A stretch of 64,000 nt of DNA from Paenibacillus etheri (lineage in GTDB: Bacteria; Bacillota; Bacilli; Paenibacillales; Paenibacillaceae). The translations under genes were made by a program, and so were the position numbers. The number at the start of each line of letters is the position of its first letter. The first letter of the stretch is position 1. The stretch lies in contig NZ_LCZJ02000076.1 in the NCBI RefSeq assembly GCF_001012825.1, positions 58,026-122,025 on the forward strand, in the 5' to 3' direction. Positions 1 to 8,855 of this stretch are shown piece after piece. A model generated the notes under the pieces. The model did not search any database and was not told where the DNA came from. It worked only from the letters and a program-made list of their open reading frames with translations.

Positions 1-2
1 AC

Positions 3-260
3 ACGGGTCGTGTATTTGGGACCATAGGCAGTCTGACAAGCGCAGCTGTTATTCTAGGACCTGTAGCCGGTGGAGCCTTAGTGACAGCCTCGGGTCCGGT
101 GTCTGCCTTTATTCTATCTGGTTTGCTTACAGGATTGCTAGGACTAGGGCTGTTAATGCTGCGTGGCAAGATTGAGCGCAGGGATGAAGCGGCGATCAAG
201 AAGCAGGAAGGAATAGCTGCGACGAATAACATGGACCTTGTTGGACAGACCTCCCTTTGA
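3..260 (+). CDS. MFS transporter, C-terminal end (partial)
   Basis: Only the last 85 codons lie in the window; the gene begins upstream and the reading frame starts at base 3. The visible part has a glycine- and alanine-rich hydrophobic segment (GTIGSLTSAAVILGPVAGG), a second membrane segment, then a charged cytoplasmic tail (RGKIERRDEAAIKKQE). This is the usual ending of the last two helices of a major facilitator superfamily exporter. The substrate cannot be read from this fragment. A hairpin terminator overlaps the stop codon, so the transcript ends here and ecsA is separate. Confidence 0.6.
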   Translation, partial: TGRVFGTIGSLTSAAVILGPVAGGALVTASGPVSAFILSGLLTGLLGLGLLMLRGKIERRDEAAIKKQEGIAATNNMDLVGQTSL

Positions 261-278
261 TGGGAGGTTTCTTTTATT
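249..278 (+). terminator. Rho-independent terminator of the MFS gene
   Basis: Seven-base-pair stem ACCTCCC (249-255) with GGGAGGT (262-268) followed by a T-rich run. The left arm lies within the last codons of the upstream gene. Confidence 0.8.
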
Positions 279-461
279 CGCTATTGCGCAGGGCTTAAGC
301 TATTATTGTGAAAAAAGCAGCTTGATTATTTTCAGAAAAAATATATAGTACGATTAGATAAGTTGCGGTTGCCTCTGTTGATCATTTGAATATCATTCAT
401 ATACGCAATAGGGAATGCAATTTATAATAGTATTTATTAGAAGTACTAGGAGATGGAGAGT

Positions 462-1202
462 ATGGAAAAAGAAGAAACAATGGTGGATACCGAGAGCTAT
501 GACGACATTGTGCTCGATGTTGAGATCGATGAAGCTGGCTATGAAGCGGGAGATCCTTGCATATTCGATATTTCTTTTCAAGTGAAGCGAGGGCAACTGC
601 TCGGACTGATCGGACCTAATGGTGCTGGAAAAAGTACAACCATTAAGACCCTGCTTGGTTTGCTGAAGAATACCAAGGCTAAGGTGTCTTTTAGTGGAGT
701 TAATAAATCTTACGCTTATGTACCGGAGCAGCCTGTGTTTTATGAGGATTTGACGTTGTGGGAGCACTTAGATTTAGCTGCCGCTGCCTATGGATTGAAG
801 TACGAACAGTTCGAAGAAACTGCAGAAAGACTGTTGAAGCAGTTTGGTATGGGCCATGTGCGCAATGATCTTCCAGCTGGATTCTCTAAGGGCATGAAAC
901 AAAAAATGATGCTAATGCTGGGCTTTTTGGTACAGCCGGACGTTTATATTGTGGACGAGCCGTTTATCGGTTTAGATCCTCGCGCTACTAAAGATTTCCT
1001 GCGGCTGCTGGAAGCGGAACGGAAGCGCGGAGCTGGTGTATTAATGTCCACGCATGTACTGGATACTGCAGAGAAGATATGCGATGATTTCGTACTAATC
1101 TCCGGGGGAAAGGTTGCCGCCTCGGGAACACTCGAAGATATACGTGATTATGCTGGACTGCCGGAGGCGTCGTTGTTTGATTGCTTCGACGAACTGACAT
1201 GA
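462..1202 (+). CDS. ecsA: ABC transporter ATP-binding protein, EcsA-like
   Basis: ATPase subunit of an EcsAB-type ABC transporter. In Bacillus this system affects protein secretion, competence and intramembrane proteolysis by RasP; that role is known for the family and is not shown here. Visible motifs are Walker A GPNGAGKST (about 51-59), a degenerate signature FSKGMKQ (about 141-147), Walker B VYIVDEP (about 161-167) and a switch histidine in MSTHV. The 246-residue length fits EcsA. An ATG lies at 453, but the AGGAG at 448-452 abuts it and is well spaced for the ATG at 462, so that start was chosen. A TATAAT lies at 423-428 without a good -35. The gene is coupled to ecsB by an ATGA overlap. 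Confidence 0.8.
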   Translation: MEKEETMVDTESYDDIVLDVEIDEAGYEAGDPCIFDISFQVKRGQLLGLIGPNGAGKSTTIKTLLGLLKNTKAKVSFSGVNKSYAYVPEQPVFYEDLTLWEHLDLAAAAYGLKYEQFEETAERLLKQFGMGHVRNDLPAGFSKGMKQKMMLMLGFLVQPDVYIVDEPFIGLDPRATKDFLRLLEAERKRGAGVLMSTHVLDTAEKICDDFVLISGGKVAASGTLEDIRDYAGLPEASLFDCFDELT

Positions 1203-2461
1203 GGAAGCAGGGACAGCGGGCGTTTGCTTTTTCTAACGCTAAACAACTATTCAGACGGCGGCTATTCTCTCATTGGCGTGAGCAATCCGCTATTATCCGT
1301 ACGGCGGCTGATTGGACCGTTCTCTTATATATTCTTATTCCCGGGGGATTGCTCGGAGGGCGTTTGTATTATGGATTCTGGAATGAAGCCCTACCGGCTT
1401 GGAGTGTGAATTTGCCGTTTATGCTCATTCCTTCGTTATTGGTGCTCCTGATCTGCAATGGGGGATTGGTGCTATTATTGCAGGAAGGGGATCTATTATT
1501 TCTTAGACAACGGCAGCGATGGGTTAATACGATCGTCTTTCGCGGGTTGCTCTACAGCCTGATTGTAACCTCGCTGAAGTTCTGTGTAGCTTTTGCACTG
1601 TTACTGCCTTTTTTGATTCGGGGATTTGAAATGACGTCATCGGAGGTATGGGCGCTGTTCGCTCTGACCTTGGCGTGCAGTTGGTGTGTTAAGTTACTTG
1701 GACATCTTGTAAAAGTACAGAAGCAAGGTTGGCGTCGCTGGTTGTGGCTATTTCTGGCGATCTCCGTCCCGAACGCTATTTATTTCAGAGTAGCTAGCCT
1801 TTGGAATGATCGCCCGCTCATCATATCGCTGAGTGCGGTTCTATTTACAGTCGTTGCAATAATTGCTTTCCGGTGGCGCTTATTGATGCGGGGAACATTT
1901 ATGAACGATGTGCGCGAGGACTATAAGCAACGAATGAAGATAGCGGCCATACTGCTCCGCCATGTTCTGGATAAACCTCGCCCGACTCGCCATAAGCCAT
2001 GGATTTTCCGGAAGTCGCAGCCTTTGCTTAAATCAAAGACTGCCGAGAGCCGTTTCTCTGCGGCAGCGATTAAGGCACTCGTACGGAATCCGGCCCATTT
2101 GAAGCTTTACTTGGCTTTTACAGTCGTATCTGCCGTAGCGATCCTTATCATTCCATCAGGATTTAAATGGCTGGGATTTGTAGTATTAACATCGCTCATG
2201 TCTTTTTGGTTGTTTTCGTTCTGGTCTTTGTTTGTTGGTGATGATTACGTTGGGATACTTCCGTTTACGAAAGAACAAAAGGCTGAAGCGGGGATGCATG
2301 CGGTCCCTATTCTATTGCTTCCCTTTACAATGATTACCTCCGCATTAATCTGTCTCTCTTTATATGGATGGTGGGGGATCATCCTGTTCGTTCCGGTTGG
2401 ATACATGGTTGGACTCTTTATTAGCAGAATATTTGGTACGTTCCGTTTAGGAAAAGAATGA
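1199..2461 (+). CDS. ecsB: ABC transporter permease, EcsB-like
   Basis: Membrane subunit partnered with the ATPase just upstream. The start codon overlaps the stop of the ATPase gene as ATGA (1199-1202), which indicates translational coupling; an ATG 18 bases earlier is less likely. The protein is about 420 residues with roughly 8-10 hydrophobic segments. It has a basic cytoplasmic stretch in the middle (about 235-285, rich in R and K) and the FVGDDYVGILPFTKEQ loop near the C terminus, as in the EcsB family. The transported substrate is unknown. Identification rests on length, the EcsA-like partner and overall pattern. Confidence 0.75.
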   Translation: MRKQGQRAFAFSNAKQLFRRRLFSHWREQSAIIRTAADWTVLLYILIPGGLLGGRLYYGFWNEALPAWSVNLPFMLIPSLLVLLICNGGLVLLLQEGDLLFLRQRQRWVNTIVFRGLLYSLIVTSLKFCVAFALLLPFLIRGFEMTSSEVWALFALTLACSWCVKLLGHLVKVQKQGWRRWLWLFLAISVPNAIYFRVASLWNDRPLIISLSAVLFTVVAIIAFRWRLLMRGTFMNDVREDYKQRMKIAAILLRHVLDKPRPTRHKPWIFRKSQPLLKSKTAESRFSAAAIKALVRNPAHLKLYLAFTVVSAVAILIIPSGFKWLGFVVLTSLMSFWLFSFWSLFVGDDYVGILPFTKEQKAEAGMHAVPILLLPFTMITSALICLSLYGWWGIILFVPVGYMVGLFISRIFGTFRLGKE

Positions 2462-2471
2462 TAGATAGAAC

Positions 2472-2513
2472 AACGGCGTTACTTGAGAGCTCCTCAAGTA
2501 ACGCTGTTTTTAG
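2472..2513. terminator. Bidirectional terminator between ecsB and the flavoprotein gene
   Basis: A 16-base-pair stem (2472-2487 with 2493-2508, one G-T pair) with a 5-base loop, followed by T-rich sequence. It sits between two convergent genes and can serve both. Confidence 0.85.
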
Positions 2514-2523
2514 TTGTATTTAA

Positions 2524-3792
2524 TTAGCTCAGTCGAAGGTCAGCGGCATGTTTACCTGCCGTGTATCCAGTAGAGAAAGCGGCTGTTATATTGTAGCCAC
2601 CGGTGTAGCCATGAATATCGAGTACTTCTCCGCAGAAAAATAGCCCTTGCATAAGCTTAGATTCCATTCTTTTGGGATCGATCTCCTTCAGATTTACTCC
2701 GCCACCCGTAACAAAGGCTTCGGACAGGGAGCGGGTACCGTGAACATAGACTGGCATCCTTTTCAAAATACCTGCTAGCGCATGCAATCCATTCTTGGAT
2801 ACATGATGGCCCGTTATATCTCCGTCTAGGTCTGCTTTAGTCAGCAAGAGGGGGATAAGACGTTCTGGCAACAGCCCCTTCAGCGAATTACGGATCGCTT
2901 TCTTCGGCTCCTGGTCCAGCCTGTCCTGCACCATAGCTTCCACTTCCCGTGCATTCAGATCAGGGAAGAGATCGATGGACATCTCCACCGTATCAGTGCC
3001 GGATTTCCGTTGGACTTGTCTCAGAAATTGGCTGCACCGCAGAGCAATCGGTCCCGATAATCCAAAATGGGTGAATATCATATCTCCACGGTGTGAGATA
3101 ACCTTCTTACCTTTAGGATTACAAACAGTAAGTGCTACATCGCGTAGCGACAATCCTTGCAGCTCACCGGATTTAATCCACTCTTCCCGTGAAATAATCG
3201 GTACCTCTGTCGGAAATAGCTCAGTAATGGTGTGTCCTGCGGCTTCTGCCCATGGGTACCCATCTCCAGTAGAGCCGGTCTGAGGCACGGACTTTCCTCC
3301 GGTGGCGATGATTACGGCAGCACTGGAAATCGTCTTGCCCGAGCCCAGCTGAACGCCCTTAACAGATCCTTCTTCATATATTACATGTGAGACAGGACTG
3401 TCAGTCATAATCTGCACACCTAGAATCCGTACTTTGTTGATTAAGGCGGAGACGACGCTGGAGGCCTTATCGGATACGGGAAACATCCGTCCGTTGTCTT
3501 CTTCCTTTAATGCAATGCCTAAGCCTTCAAAAAAGGCAATAATGTCTTGATTATTAAAATGGTCGAAGGCGCTATACAAAAAACGCCCGTTTCCCGGGAT
3601 ATGGGAGATTAACTCATCTCTCTCCTTGACGTTCGTTACATTACAGCGTCCGCCACCAGATATCCCGAGCTTTCGTCCTAGCTTAGCTCCCTTGTCGATC
3701 AGTAGTACGGATGCCCCGTGTTCTGCTGCGGCCACGCTTGCCATTAATCCCGAAGGGCCGCCACCAATGACGATCACATCGTAGTTGCTCAT
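2524..3792 (-). CDS. NAD(P)/FAD-dependent oxidoreductase, HI0933/YtfP family
   Basis: Soluble flavoprotein of the HI0933 (YhiN/BaiN-like) family, 422 residues, the usual length. The N terminus has the FAD-binding GGGPSGL motif (residues 10-16), followed by the family signature [17 protein letters not shown] second dinucleotide motif ([19 protein letters not shown]) lies mid-protein, and the C terminus has the FAD-contacting [16 protein letters not shown] segment. One member, BaiN, reduces bile-acid intermediates, but the physiological role in Bacillales is not settled. AAAGGAG is well placed ahead of the ATG at 3792. The gene converges with ecsB and diverges from the kinase gene. Confidence 0.85.
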   Translation of the reverse strand: MSNYDVIVIGGGPSGLMASVAAAEHGASVLLIDKGAKLGRKLGISGGGRCNVTNVKERDELISHIPGNGRFLYSAFDHFNNQDIIAFFEGLGIALKEEDNGRMFPVSDKASSVVSALINKVRILGVQIMTDSPVSHVIYEEGSVKGVQLGSGKTISSAAVIIATGGKSVPQTGSTGDGYPWAEAAGHTITELFPTEVPIISREEWIKSGELQGLSLRDVALTVCNPKGKKVISHRGDMIFTHFGLSGPIALRCSQFLRQVQRKSGTDTVEMSIDLFPDLNAREVEAMVQDRLDQEPKKAIRNSLKGLLPERLIPLLLTKADLDGDITGHHVSKNGLHALAGILKRMPVYVHGTRSLSEAFVTGGGVNLKEIDPKRMESKLMQGLFFCGEVLDIHGYTGGYNITAAFSTGYTAGKHAADLRLS

Positions 3793-3970
3793 GAAATTTT
3801 ACTCCTTTACATGTTAAGACACGGATGTTGCTTCGTGTTTTTCTACCGGAATCATACCATTCTGACTCTCATGTAACCAGTCTTGTCCACCCGCTTGGTG
3901 ATAATCGTTGTCAGGAGAGTGATCCTGTGCTTTAATCTAGACATGTAGGGGAATTTGTCCATTTTGGGGT

Positions 3971-5692
3971 GTGATTGTAATTATTGGCGCAATTAAGGAT
4001 ATATTATTGCAAATATCGGCAGCATGCTCCTTTCTTTTTCTGATTCAGTGGTGGGTGGACCGAGGGCTTTGGGCTCGAAAAAAAGGTAGTTTCCCGGATA
4101 ATCAAACTTTTTTGGTTTTGGCGTGTACGTTCAGTCTTATTCTATGCTCTCTTCTTTCGACGACTTTATTCGGTATTGCTTATTTGAATTTAGGAATGCT
4201 CCCTGCTTATATCGGTATTTTATATGGGACTGTACGTTCAGGCATTCTGCTGTCCATCTTTTCGCTTGTCTGTAATATAATCATTGCAGAGCCAAGTGGA
4301 ATAAGTAATATGATATTAAATTCTGGAATATTATTATATCCGTTGCTGTTTGGGTTAGCTAAGCCTTTTAAGAAAGGCACAGTGGTAGAGAAGATAGGTA
4401 TGTTATGGATGGTTCTTTGTCCGAATATGTTGTTCATTGCACTTGTCCCTATTATAGGTGGGGAAAATATATATGAAGCCCATTCTAATGAGTCACTTTT
4501 GATTACTTTGTATCTATTTTGCACTATCGCGCTAGGTGGTATTTTTGTTTATTTTGTTGAAATGGTCTGGAGTAGCTGGCGGGCTAAAGTACATATGGAA
4601 AGTATAAGTGATAATTTTCAGTGGGAGTCTGAGAAGCTGCAGCAGATTACAAATGTAGTACCCCTCAGTATTATGTCCTTGGATGATCACGGAGTTGTGA
4701 CTAATCTTAATGATTGTATGTTGGGAATGATAAGAACTCATTATCCCACTTTGAGAAGGGAAGATATTATTGATAAGCCGATTAGGGAATTTTTTAACGG
4801 ATCAGCGGATGCTAACGCATATATGCGGGTTCGGGATAATATCCGCGCTAAACGACGTTCCCATGAACGAATGATTCATGACTCGCGGATTTATCAAATC
4901 TATTCAGCGCCGCTAGTGAATACGAACACAGAATCATCTGGTGGAGTGGTACTCATTGCACAGGATATTACTAATGAAGTAAAACTCCGTTCAGAGCTGG
5001 ATCATGTGGAACGTTTGAGTTTAGTGGGGCAGATGGCAGCTGGAATTACCCATGAGATTCGTAATCCTATGGCAGTAGTTCGTGGATTCTTGCAGCTGAT
5101 GAGAGAAAAAAGTACGGATGATTTGGATTCGTATTATCAGATCGTGTTAGAGGAGTTGGATCGGGCGAATAGCATTATTAATGATTTCTTATCGCTGGCG
5201 CAGAGCCGGGTTTCAGATAAGGAGAAGGTGCTATTACACCGTGTTATAGAAGAAGTTAGTCCGCTGTTGTGGGCTGATGCCAATCTTCGGGGTCAAAGTG
5301 TTGAACTAAAGCTTAACGCATCTATTCATGAGCTGGAATTAAACGTTCGGGAAATAAAGCAGCTCATCCTTAATTTAGGACGCAACGCCATGGAGGCTAT
5401 GGGACCCAAGGGGGTTCTGACACTGGAAACACGCAATATTCAAGATAAAGTGGAGCTGATTGTAAGGGATAGAGGGATCGGCATGTCGGAAAGTCAACGA
5501 GAGAAGTTGTTTTCACCCTTTTTTACAACGAAAAGAGAGGGAACGGGTCTAGGGCTATCCTTATGTCTCAGTATTGTGGAGCGGCATAACGGTAAAATAA
5601 ATGTAGATTCTGTAGAAGGTGAGGGTACAGTGTTTACCATCTCGTTCCCTTTAGTAAAGGAAGAATATAGCGGAGCCATACTTGCGGATTGA
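3971..5692 (+). CDS. Membrane PAS sensor histidine kinase (KinB-like)
   Basis: 573 residues. About 200 N-terminal residues form five or six membrane helices resembling the 5TM receptor of LytS/YhcK proteins and the sensor of sporulation kinase KinB. A PAS domain follows (about 225-345, NVVPLSIMSLDDHG). The HisKA domain carries the phospho-acceptor His361 in AAGITHEIRNPM, and the HATPase domain has its N box (LGRNAMEAM), RDRGIGM and GTGLGLSL motifs. A role in the Spo0A phosphorelay is an inference. No response regulator gene is adjacent, which fits an orphan phosphorelay kinase. The GTG start has only a weak upstream G run, so the exact start is uncertain. Confidence 0.8.
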   Translation: MIVIIGAIKDILLQISAACSFLFLIQWWVDRGLWARKKGSFPDNQTFLVLACTFSLILCSLLSTTLFGIAYLNLGMLPAYIGILYGTVRSGILLSIFSLVCNIIIAEPSGISNMILNSGILLYPLLFGLAKPFKKGTVVEKIGMLWMVLCPNMLFIALVPIIGGENIYEAHSNESLLITLYLFCTIALGGIFVYFVEMVWSSWRAKVHMESISDNFQWESEKLQQITNVVPLSIMSLDDHGVVTNLNDCMLGMIRTHYPTLRREDIIDKPIREFFNGSADANAYMRVRDNIRAKRRSHERMIHDSRIYQIYSAPLVNTNTESSGGVVLIAQDITNEVKLRSELDHVERLSLVGQMAAGITHEIRNPMAVVRGFLQLMREKSTDDLDSYYQIVLEELDRANSIINDFLSLAQSRVSDKEKVLLHRVIEEVSPLLWADANLRGQSVELKLNASIHELELNVREIKQLILNLGRNAMEAMGPKGVLTLETRNIQDKVELIVRDRGIGMSESQREKLFSPFFTTKREGTGLGLSLCLSIVERHNGKINVDSVEGEGTVFTISFPLVKEEYSGAILAD

Positions 5693-5808
5693 ATCAGGTT
5701 ACTGTAGCATCTCTTGCTTTCACAGAGTATGAATGTATAATAAAGTTAGTAAGTACTGCTGTAATGTTATCTGACAAAACAGTAATTAGTGAAGGAGAGT
5801 GCAGAGAA

Positions 5809-6243
5809 ATGTCCATGTCTTTTAATCAATATATGAGAGATTCGATTCAGCCTATGCGTGATGATCTTACAAGCATTGGGTTTCAGGAGCTTATGACTCC
5901 AGAAGAGGTGGAAGCCACTCTTCCTACCGCAAAAGGTACGGCGCTTGTAGTCGTGAATTCGGTCTGTGGTTGTGCCGCTGGACAATGTCGTCCTGGTGTA
6001 GCTCAGGCATTGCAAAATGAGATCGCTCCGGATCACTTGTTCACAGTGTTTGCAGGTCAAGAGAAAGAAGCCACTGCTAAAGCACGTGAATATTTTGCTC
6101 CTTATCCGCCATCTTCACCTTCCATCGCCTTGATGAAGGATGGAGAGCTCGTTCATTTTATTGAACGTCATAGTGTTGAGAATCGTTCGGCTGCTGAAAT
6201 TTCTGCTGAATTGAAAGAAGTCTTTGATCGTTTTTGTAAGTAA
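5809..6243 (+). CDS. Bacilliredoxin BrxA/BrxB family protein
   Basis: 144-residue thioredoxin-fold protein that removes bacillithiol from S-bacillithiolated protein cysteines. The active-site Cys-Gly-Cys is in VVNSVCGCAAGQCRP (about 53-55). The flanking VFAGQEKEATAKAREYF and PPSSPSIALMKDGELVHF segments are typical of the family. An upstream in-frame start at 5689 was rejected because the family begins MSM and GAAGGAGAG sits 9-10 bases before the ATG at 5809. An extra cysteine (CGCAAGQC) lies five residues after the CGC. A terminator follows, so the gene is probably monocistronic. Confidence 0.9.
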   Translation: MSMSFNQYMRDSIQPMRDDLTSIGFQELMTPEEVEATLPTAKGTALVVVNSVCGCAAGQCRPGVAQALQNEIAPDHLFTVFAGQEKEATAKAREYFAPYPPSSPSIALMKDGELVHFIERHSVENRSAAEISAELKEVFDRFCK

Positions 6244-6261
6244 AAAAAGTTAGTCCATACA

Positions 6262-6302
6262 ATCTCGCATCAGTCGGTAATTCGGCTGTTGCGGGATTTT
6301 TC
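6262..6302 (+). terminator. Terminator of the bacilliredoxin gene
   Basis: A 15-base stem (6262-6276 with 6283-6297, a few mismatches) followed by TTTTTTC. Confidence 0.8.
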
Positions 6303-6410
6303 AAAATATAAGAGCGATAATGGGAAAGAATATACTTAGAAGCATAGAGCTTCACTTGGTATGGATATTTTGAGGGATGGAACCATTTCTGATGGAACGG
6401 GGTGTGGTTT

Positions 6411-7220
6411 GTGAGTTTACAGGAAGAAATTATTGCTGATCTTGGTGTGAAGCCAACGATTGATGTAGAAGCAGAGGTACGTAAACGGGTTGATTTCTTA
6501 AAGTCCTACGTGTTGAAGGCAGGTGCCAAAGGATTATTGATCGCCATTAGCGGTGGAGTGGACAGCGCAGTAGCTGCGGGTCTATGTAAGCAGGCTACGG
6601 ACGAGCTGTCGGCACAGGAAGGCACAGAGTATATTACGCTTGGCGTATACCAGCCATATGGTGTTCAAGAGGATATCCAGCATAGTTATGATGTTGCTAA
6701 AGCTTTTAACCTGACTCATACAGTGGAGACTAATATTGAGGAAGCTGTAAATGAAATTGCGCTTGAAGTGGAGCATAGCCTGAAGTCCTTGGGCCAACAT
6801 CGTCATATGACCCATCAAGGCAAGGGTAATGTAAAAGCGAGAACACGTATGGTTATGCAATATGCGCTCTCTTTTGAGAACAATCTGATTGTAGTAGGAA
6901 CGGATCATGCTTCTGAAGCCATTACGGGTTTCTACACCAAGTGGGGGGATGGCGCTGTAGATATTACACCTCTATCCACACTTAACAAACGTCAGGTTCG
7001 TCAATTAGCTGCCCATATTGGTGTGCCTGCAGATATTGTTACTAAAGCACCTACGGCAGGTTTATGGCCGGGGCAGACGGATGAAACCGAGCTGGGCATT
7101 ACTTATGACGATAATAGCGATTATCTGGAAGGCAAACAGGTTAACTCTGAGGTAGCTGAGAAACTCGAGAATTATTACCGTAGAACGGCGCATAAGCGTA
7201 ATGTCATTCCTGGAATTTAG
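6411..7220 (+). CDS. nadE: Ammonia-dependent NAD synthetase
   Basis: Catalyses ATP-dependent amidation of nicotinic acid adenine dinucleotide to NAD, the last step of NAD biosynthesis. The PP-loop SGGVDSA binds ATP. The protein also has GKGNVKARTRMVMQYA, VGTDHASEAITGFYTKWGDG and a C-terminal DETELGITYDDNSDYLEG segment, all family hallmarks. About 269 residues, the ammonia-using NadE type without a glutaminase domain. The GTG at 6411 was chosen because the family begins MSLQEE and a GGGGTG motif at 6398-6404 is correctly spaced; another GTG lies at 6402. It has its own terminator. Confidence 0.93.
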   Translation: MSLQEEIIADLGVKPTIDVEAEVRKRVDFLKSYVLKAGAKGLLIAISGGVDSAVAAGLCKQATDELSAQEGTEYITLGVYQPYGVQEDIQHSYDVAKAFNLTHTVETNIEEAVNEIALEVEHSLKSLGQHRHMTHQGKGNVKARTRMVMQYALSFENNLIVVGTDHASEAITGFYTKWGDGAVDITPLSTLNKRQVRQLAAHIGVPADIVTKAPTAGLWPGQTDETELGITYDDNSDYLEGKQVNSEVAEKLENYYRRTAHKRNVIPGI

Positions 7221-7233
7221 AATAGGTTAGACT

Positions 7234-7280
7234 AAAAACCGCCACGGGTCTGCGTAGTAGCAGGACTCGGGGCGGTTTTT
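7234..7280 (+). terminator. Terminator of nadE
   Basis: AAACCGCC ... GGGCGGTTT stem extended by CGGGTCTGC/GCAGGACTCG, with a run of five T. Confidence 0.85.
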
Positions 7281-7303
7281 AACATATCAGAAAGTATATA
7301 TTT

Positions 7304-7360
7304 GGGGTCCCCGCAAAGTACCTGAGTACTCGTCAAAGCAAAGTCTCACTTTGTAGGGGG
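7304..7360. repeat. Nested inverted-repeat element, possible structured intergenic repeat
   Basis: Outer arms CCCCGCAAAGT (7309-7319) and ACTTTGTAGGGG (7348-7359) can pair. Inside lies a perfect AGTAC-CTGA-GTACT hairpin, and a CAAAG-TCTCA-CTTTG hairpin competes with the right arm. There is no T run, so it is not an ordinary terminator. It lies between the nadE terminator and the convergent hydrolase gene. The function is unknown. Confidence 0.45.
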
Positions 7361-7391
7361 ATTTTGCGAGAGTGATAAACTATAAGAATAC

Positions 7392-8213
7392 CTAATTGGC
7401 TAGCGTTTGATTGATAAAATCAGTGGTCGAAGCAATCGCGAGCTCTAATTGCGGGGTAGTTCCGGCAAATGGATGAACAGTTCCGAAGGTATGGTTACCC
7501 TCAGGAATGTGAACCCAGTTAATATCCGGTCGGAGTTCGGTGAGTTGCTCAGATCCTTGGCGGAGGTGTACTCCATCCTGATTACCTTGAATAAGGACAG
7601 CTGGGAAGGAAGCTGACTTCATGCGTTCAAGGATATTATAACGTTCTTTTTGGTTCTCCATATCTTCTAAAATTACAGCATCCAGCGGCATTTGTTGACC
7701 CGTACGTCCATTAAGGACATGGGTTCGTCCTGTTTCCTTCATCTCCTGCTTTTGTTCTTCCGTCAACAAATCGAGCTTCGTAACCCCGTTCCAGGAGATA
7801 ACTCCGCTAACTTCATTGGGATGATCAAGCGTGTAAACCAGACAAATCCCCCCTCCGAGACTGTGGCCGAGAAGGAATAGGGGCAAGCTGCCAAATTTCG
7901 GGTGCTGGCTAAGATAGGACAGCAGAATTTCCATGTCCTTCAGCTCACGACGAAAGGTGTTGCGGGCGAATTTCTCAAGCTCAGTAAAATGCAGCAGATC
8001 CTCTCCGATTCCAGCATGAGAGAAATTGAAGGTGATCACTTCATGATCTTGGCTGAGAACAGTGGCTATGTAAGGAAACATCCCCCAATCTTTGAAACCC
8101 TTATAACCGTGTGCAATAACGATAAGGCTCTTGGGCACTCCTTGAGCAGGAAAGTGCGAGCAGCGGAGAACAGCATCATCACCGGCTGGTATTTCAAAAT
8201 TACGATGCTTCAT
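7392..8213 (-). CDS. Alpha/beta hydrolase (serine aminopeptidase/YqkD-like fold)
   Basis: 273-residue cytoplasmic alpha/beta hydrolase. It has the oxyanion segment VIAHGYKGFKDWGMFPYIA, the nucleophile elbow GHSLGGG and a C-terminal catalytic histidine in PEGNHTFG. The substrate cannot be inferred; carboxylesterase or acyl-hydrolase activity is typical. A longer frame opens at 8294, but the ATG at 8213 has GAGAGGGGATT about 8 bases upstream and starts at MKHRNFEIP, so it was chosen. The gene converges with nadE and is divergent to acpS. Confidence 0.75.
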   Translation of the reverse strand: MKHRNFEIPAGDDAVLRCSHFPAQGVPKSLIVIAHGYKGFKDWGMFPYIATVLSQDHEVITFNFSHAGIGEDLLHFTELEKFARNTFRRELKDMEILLSYLSQHPKFGSLPLFLLGHSLGGGICLVYTLDHPNEVSGVISWNGVTKLDLLTEEQKQEMKETGRTHVLNGRTGQQMPLDAVILEDMENQKERYNILERMKSASFPAVLIQGNQDGVHLRQGSEQLTELRPDINWVHIPEGNHTFGTVHPFAGTTPQLELAIASTTDFINQTLAN

Positions 8214-8416
8214 AGGGTAATCCCCTCTCTCTATATAAAAATGAAGTAAATCAGCAAGTCCATCACGAAGGCGCTGGATAGACTTCCAAAGCATTTTCTT
8301 TTAAGATAGCAGAAAGAATCTTATAGGACTATAATTTAAAATTGAAATGAATGACCTGTATAATGATCATACCATTATTGAAGTAGTATAGGATACACGT
8401 CCATAAGGAGCGTGAA

Positions 8417-8818
8417 ATGTTGATTTACGGAATCGGACATGATGTGTTAGAAATCGAACGAATCTCAGAGGTTATGCGTAGGGGACAGGGGAAGAAATTT
8501 AACCAGCGCATCCTAACGGAGCAAGAGTATGCGCTTGCTGAGCAACGAGGTGGAAGGTTGGCTGAGTTCGTAGCGGGGCGCTTTGCTGCCAAGGAAGCCG
8601 TTGTGAAGGCTTTAGGCTGTGGCATCGGTAATGTAGTTGGTTTTCAGGATATTGAGATATTACCTGACCGTAAAGGTAAGCCAGAAGTAACCTTATCATG
8701 CGAAGCCTGGAGCAGATTAGATCTACCTGAAGGACAGAAGTATACCATTCATCTTACGATTACACATGGCCGTGATTTGGCTTCGGCTTTTGCGGTTTTG
8801 GAGGAGCTAGGTTCATGA
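8417..8818 (+). CDS. acpS: Holo-[acyl-carrier-protein] synthase
   Basis: Transfers 4'-phosphopantetheine from CoA to the serine of acyl carrier protein. The magnesium-binding aspartate is in IGHDVLEIERI (about 5-15), and the second metal and CoA motif is FAGRFAAKEAVVKALG-like (VAGRFAAKEAVVKALG, about 52-67). 133 residues, the AcpS type. AAGGAG precedes the ATG by 7 bases. A TATAAT at 8359-8364 with TTTAAA 18 bases before it may be the promoter. mutY follows within 40 bases and is probably co-transcribed. Confidence 0.95.
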   Translation: MLIYGIGHDVLEIERISEVMRRGQGKKFNQRILTEQEYALAEQRGGRLAEFVAGRFAAKEAVVKALGCGIGNVVGFQDIEILPDRKGKPEVTLSCEAWSRLDLPEGQKYTIHLTITHGRDLASAFAVLEELGS

Positions 8819-8855
8819 ATTGAACCGTGATTATAGAAGGGCAAGGAGAGTTACA

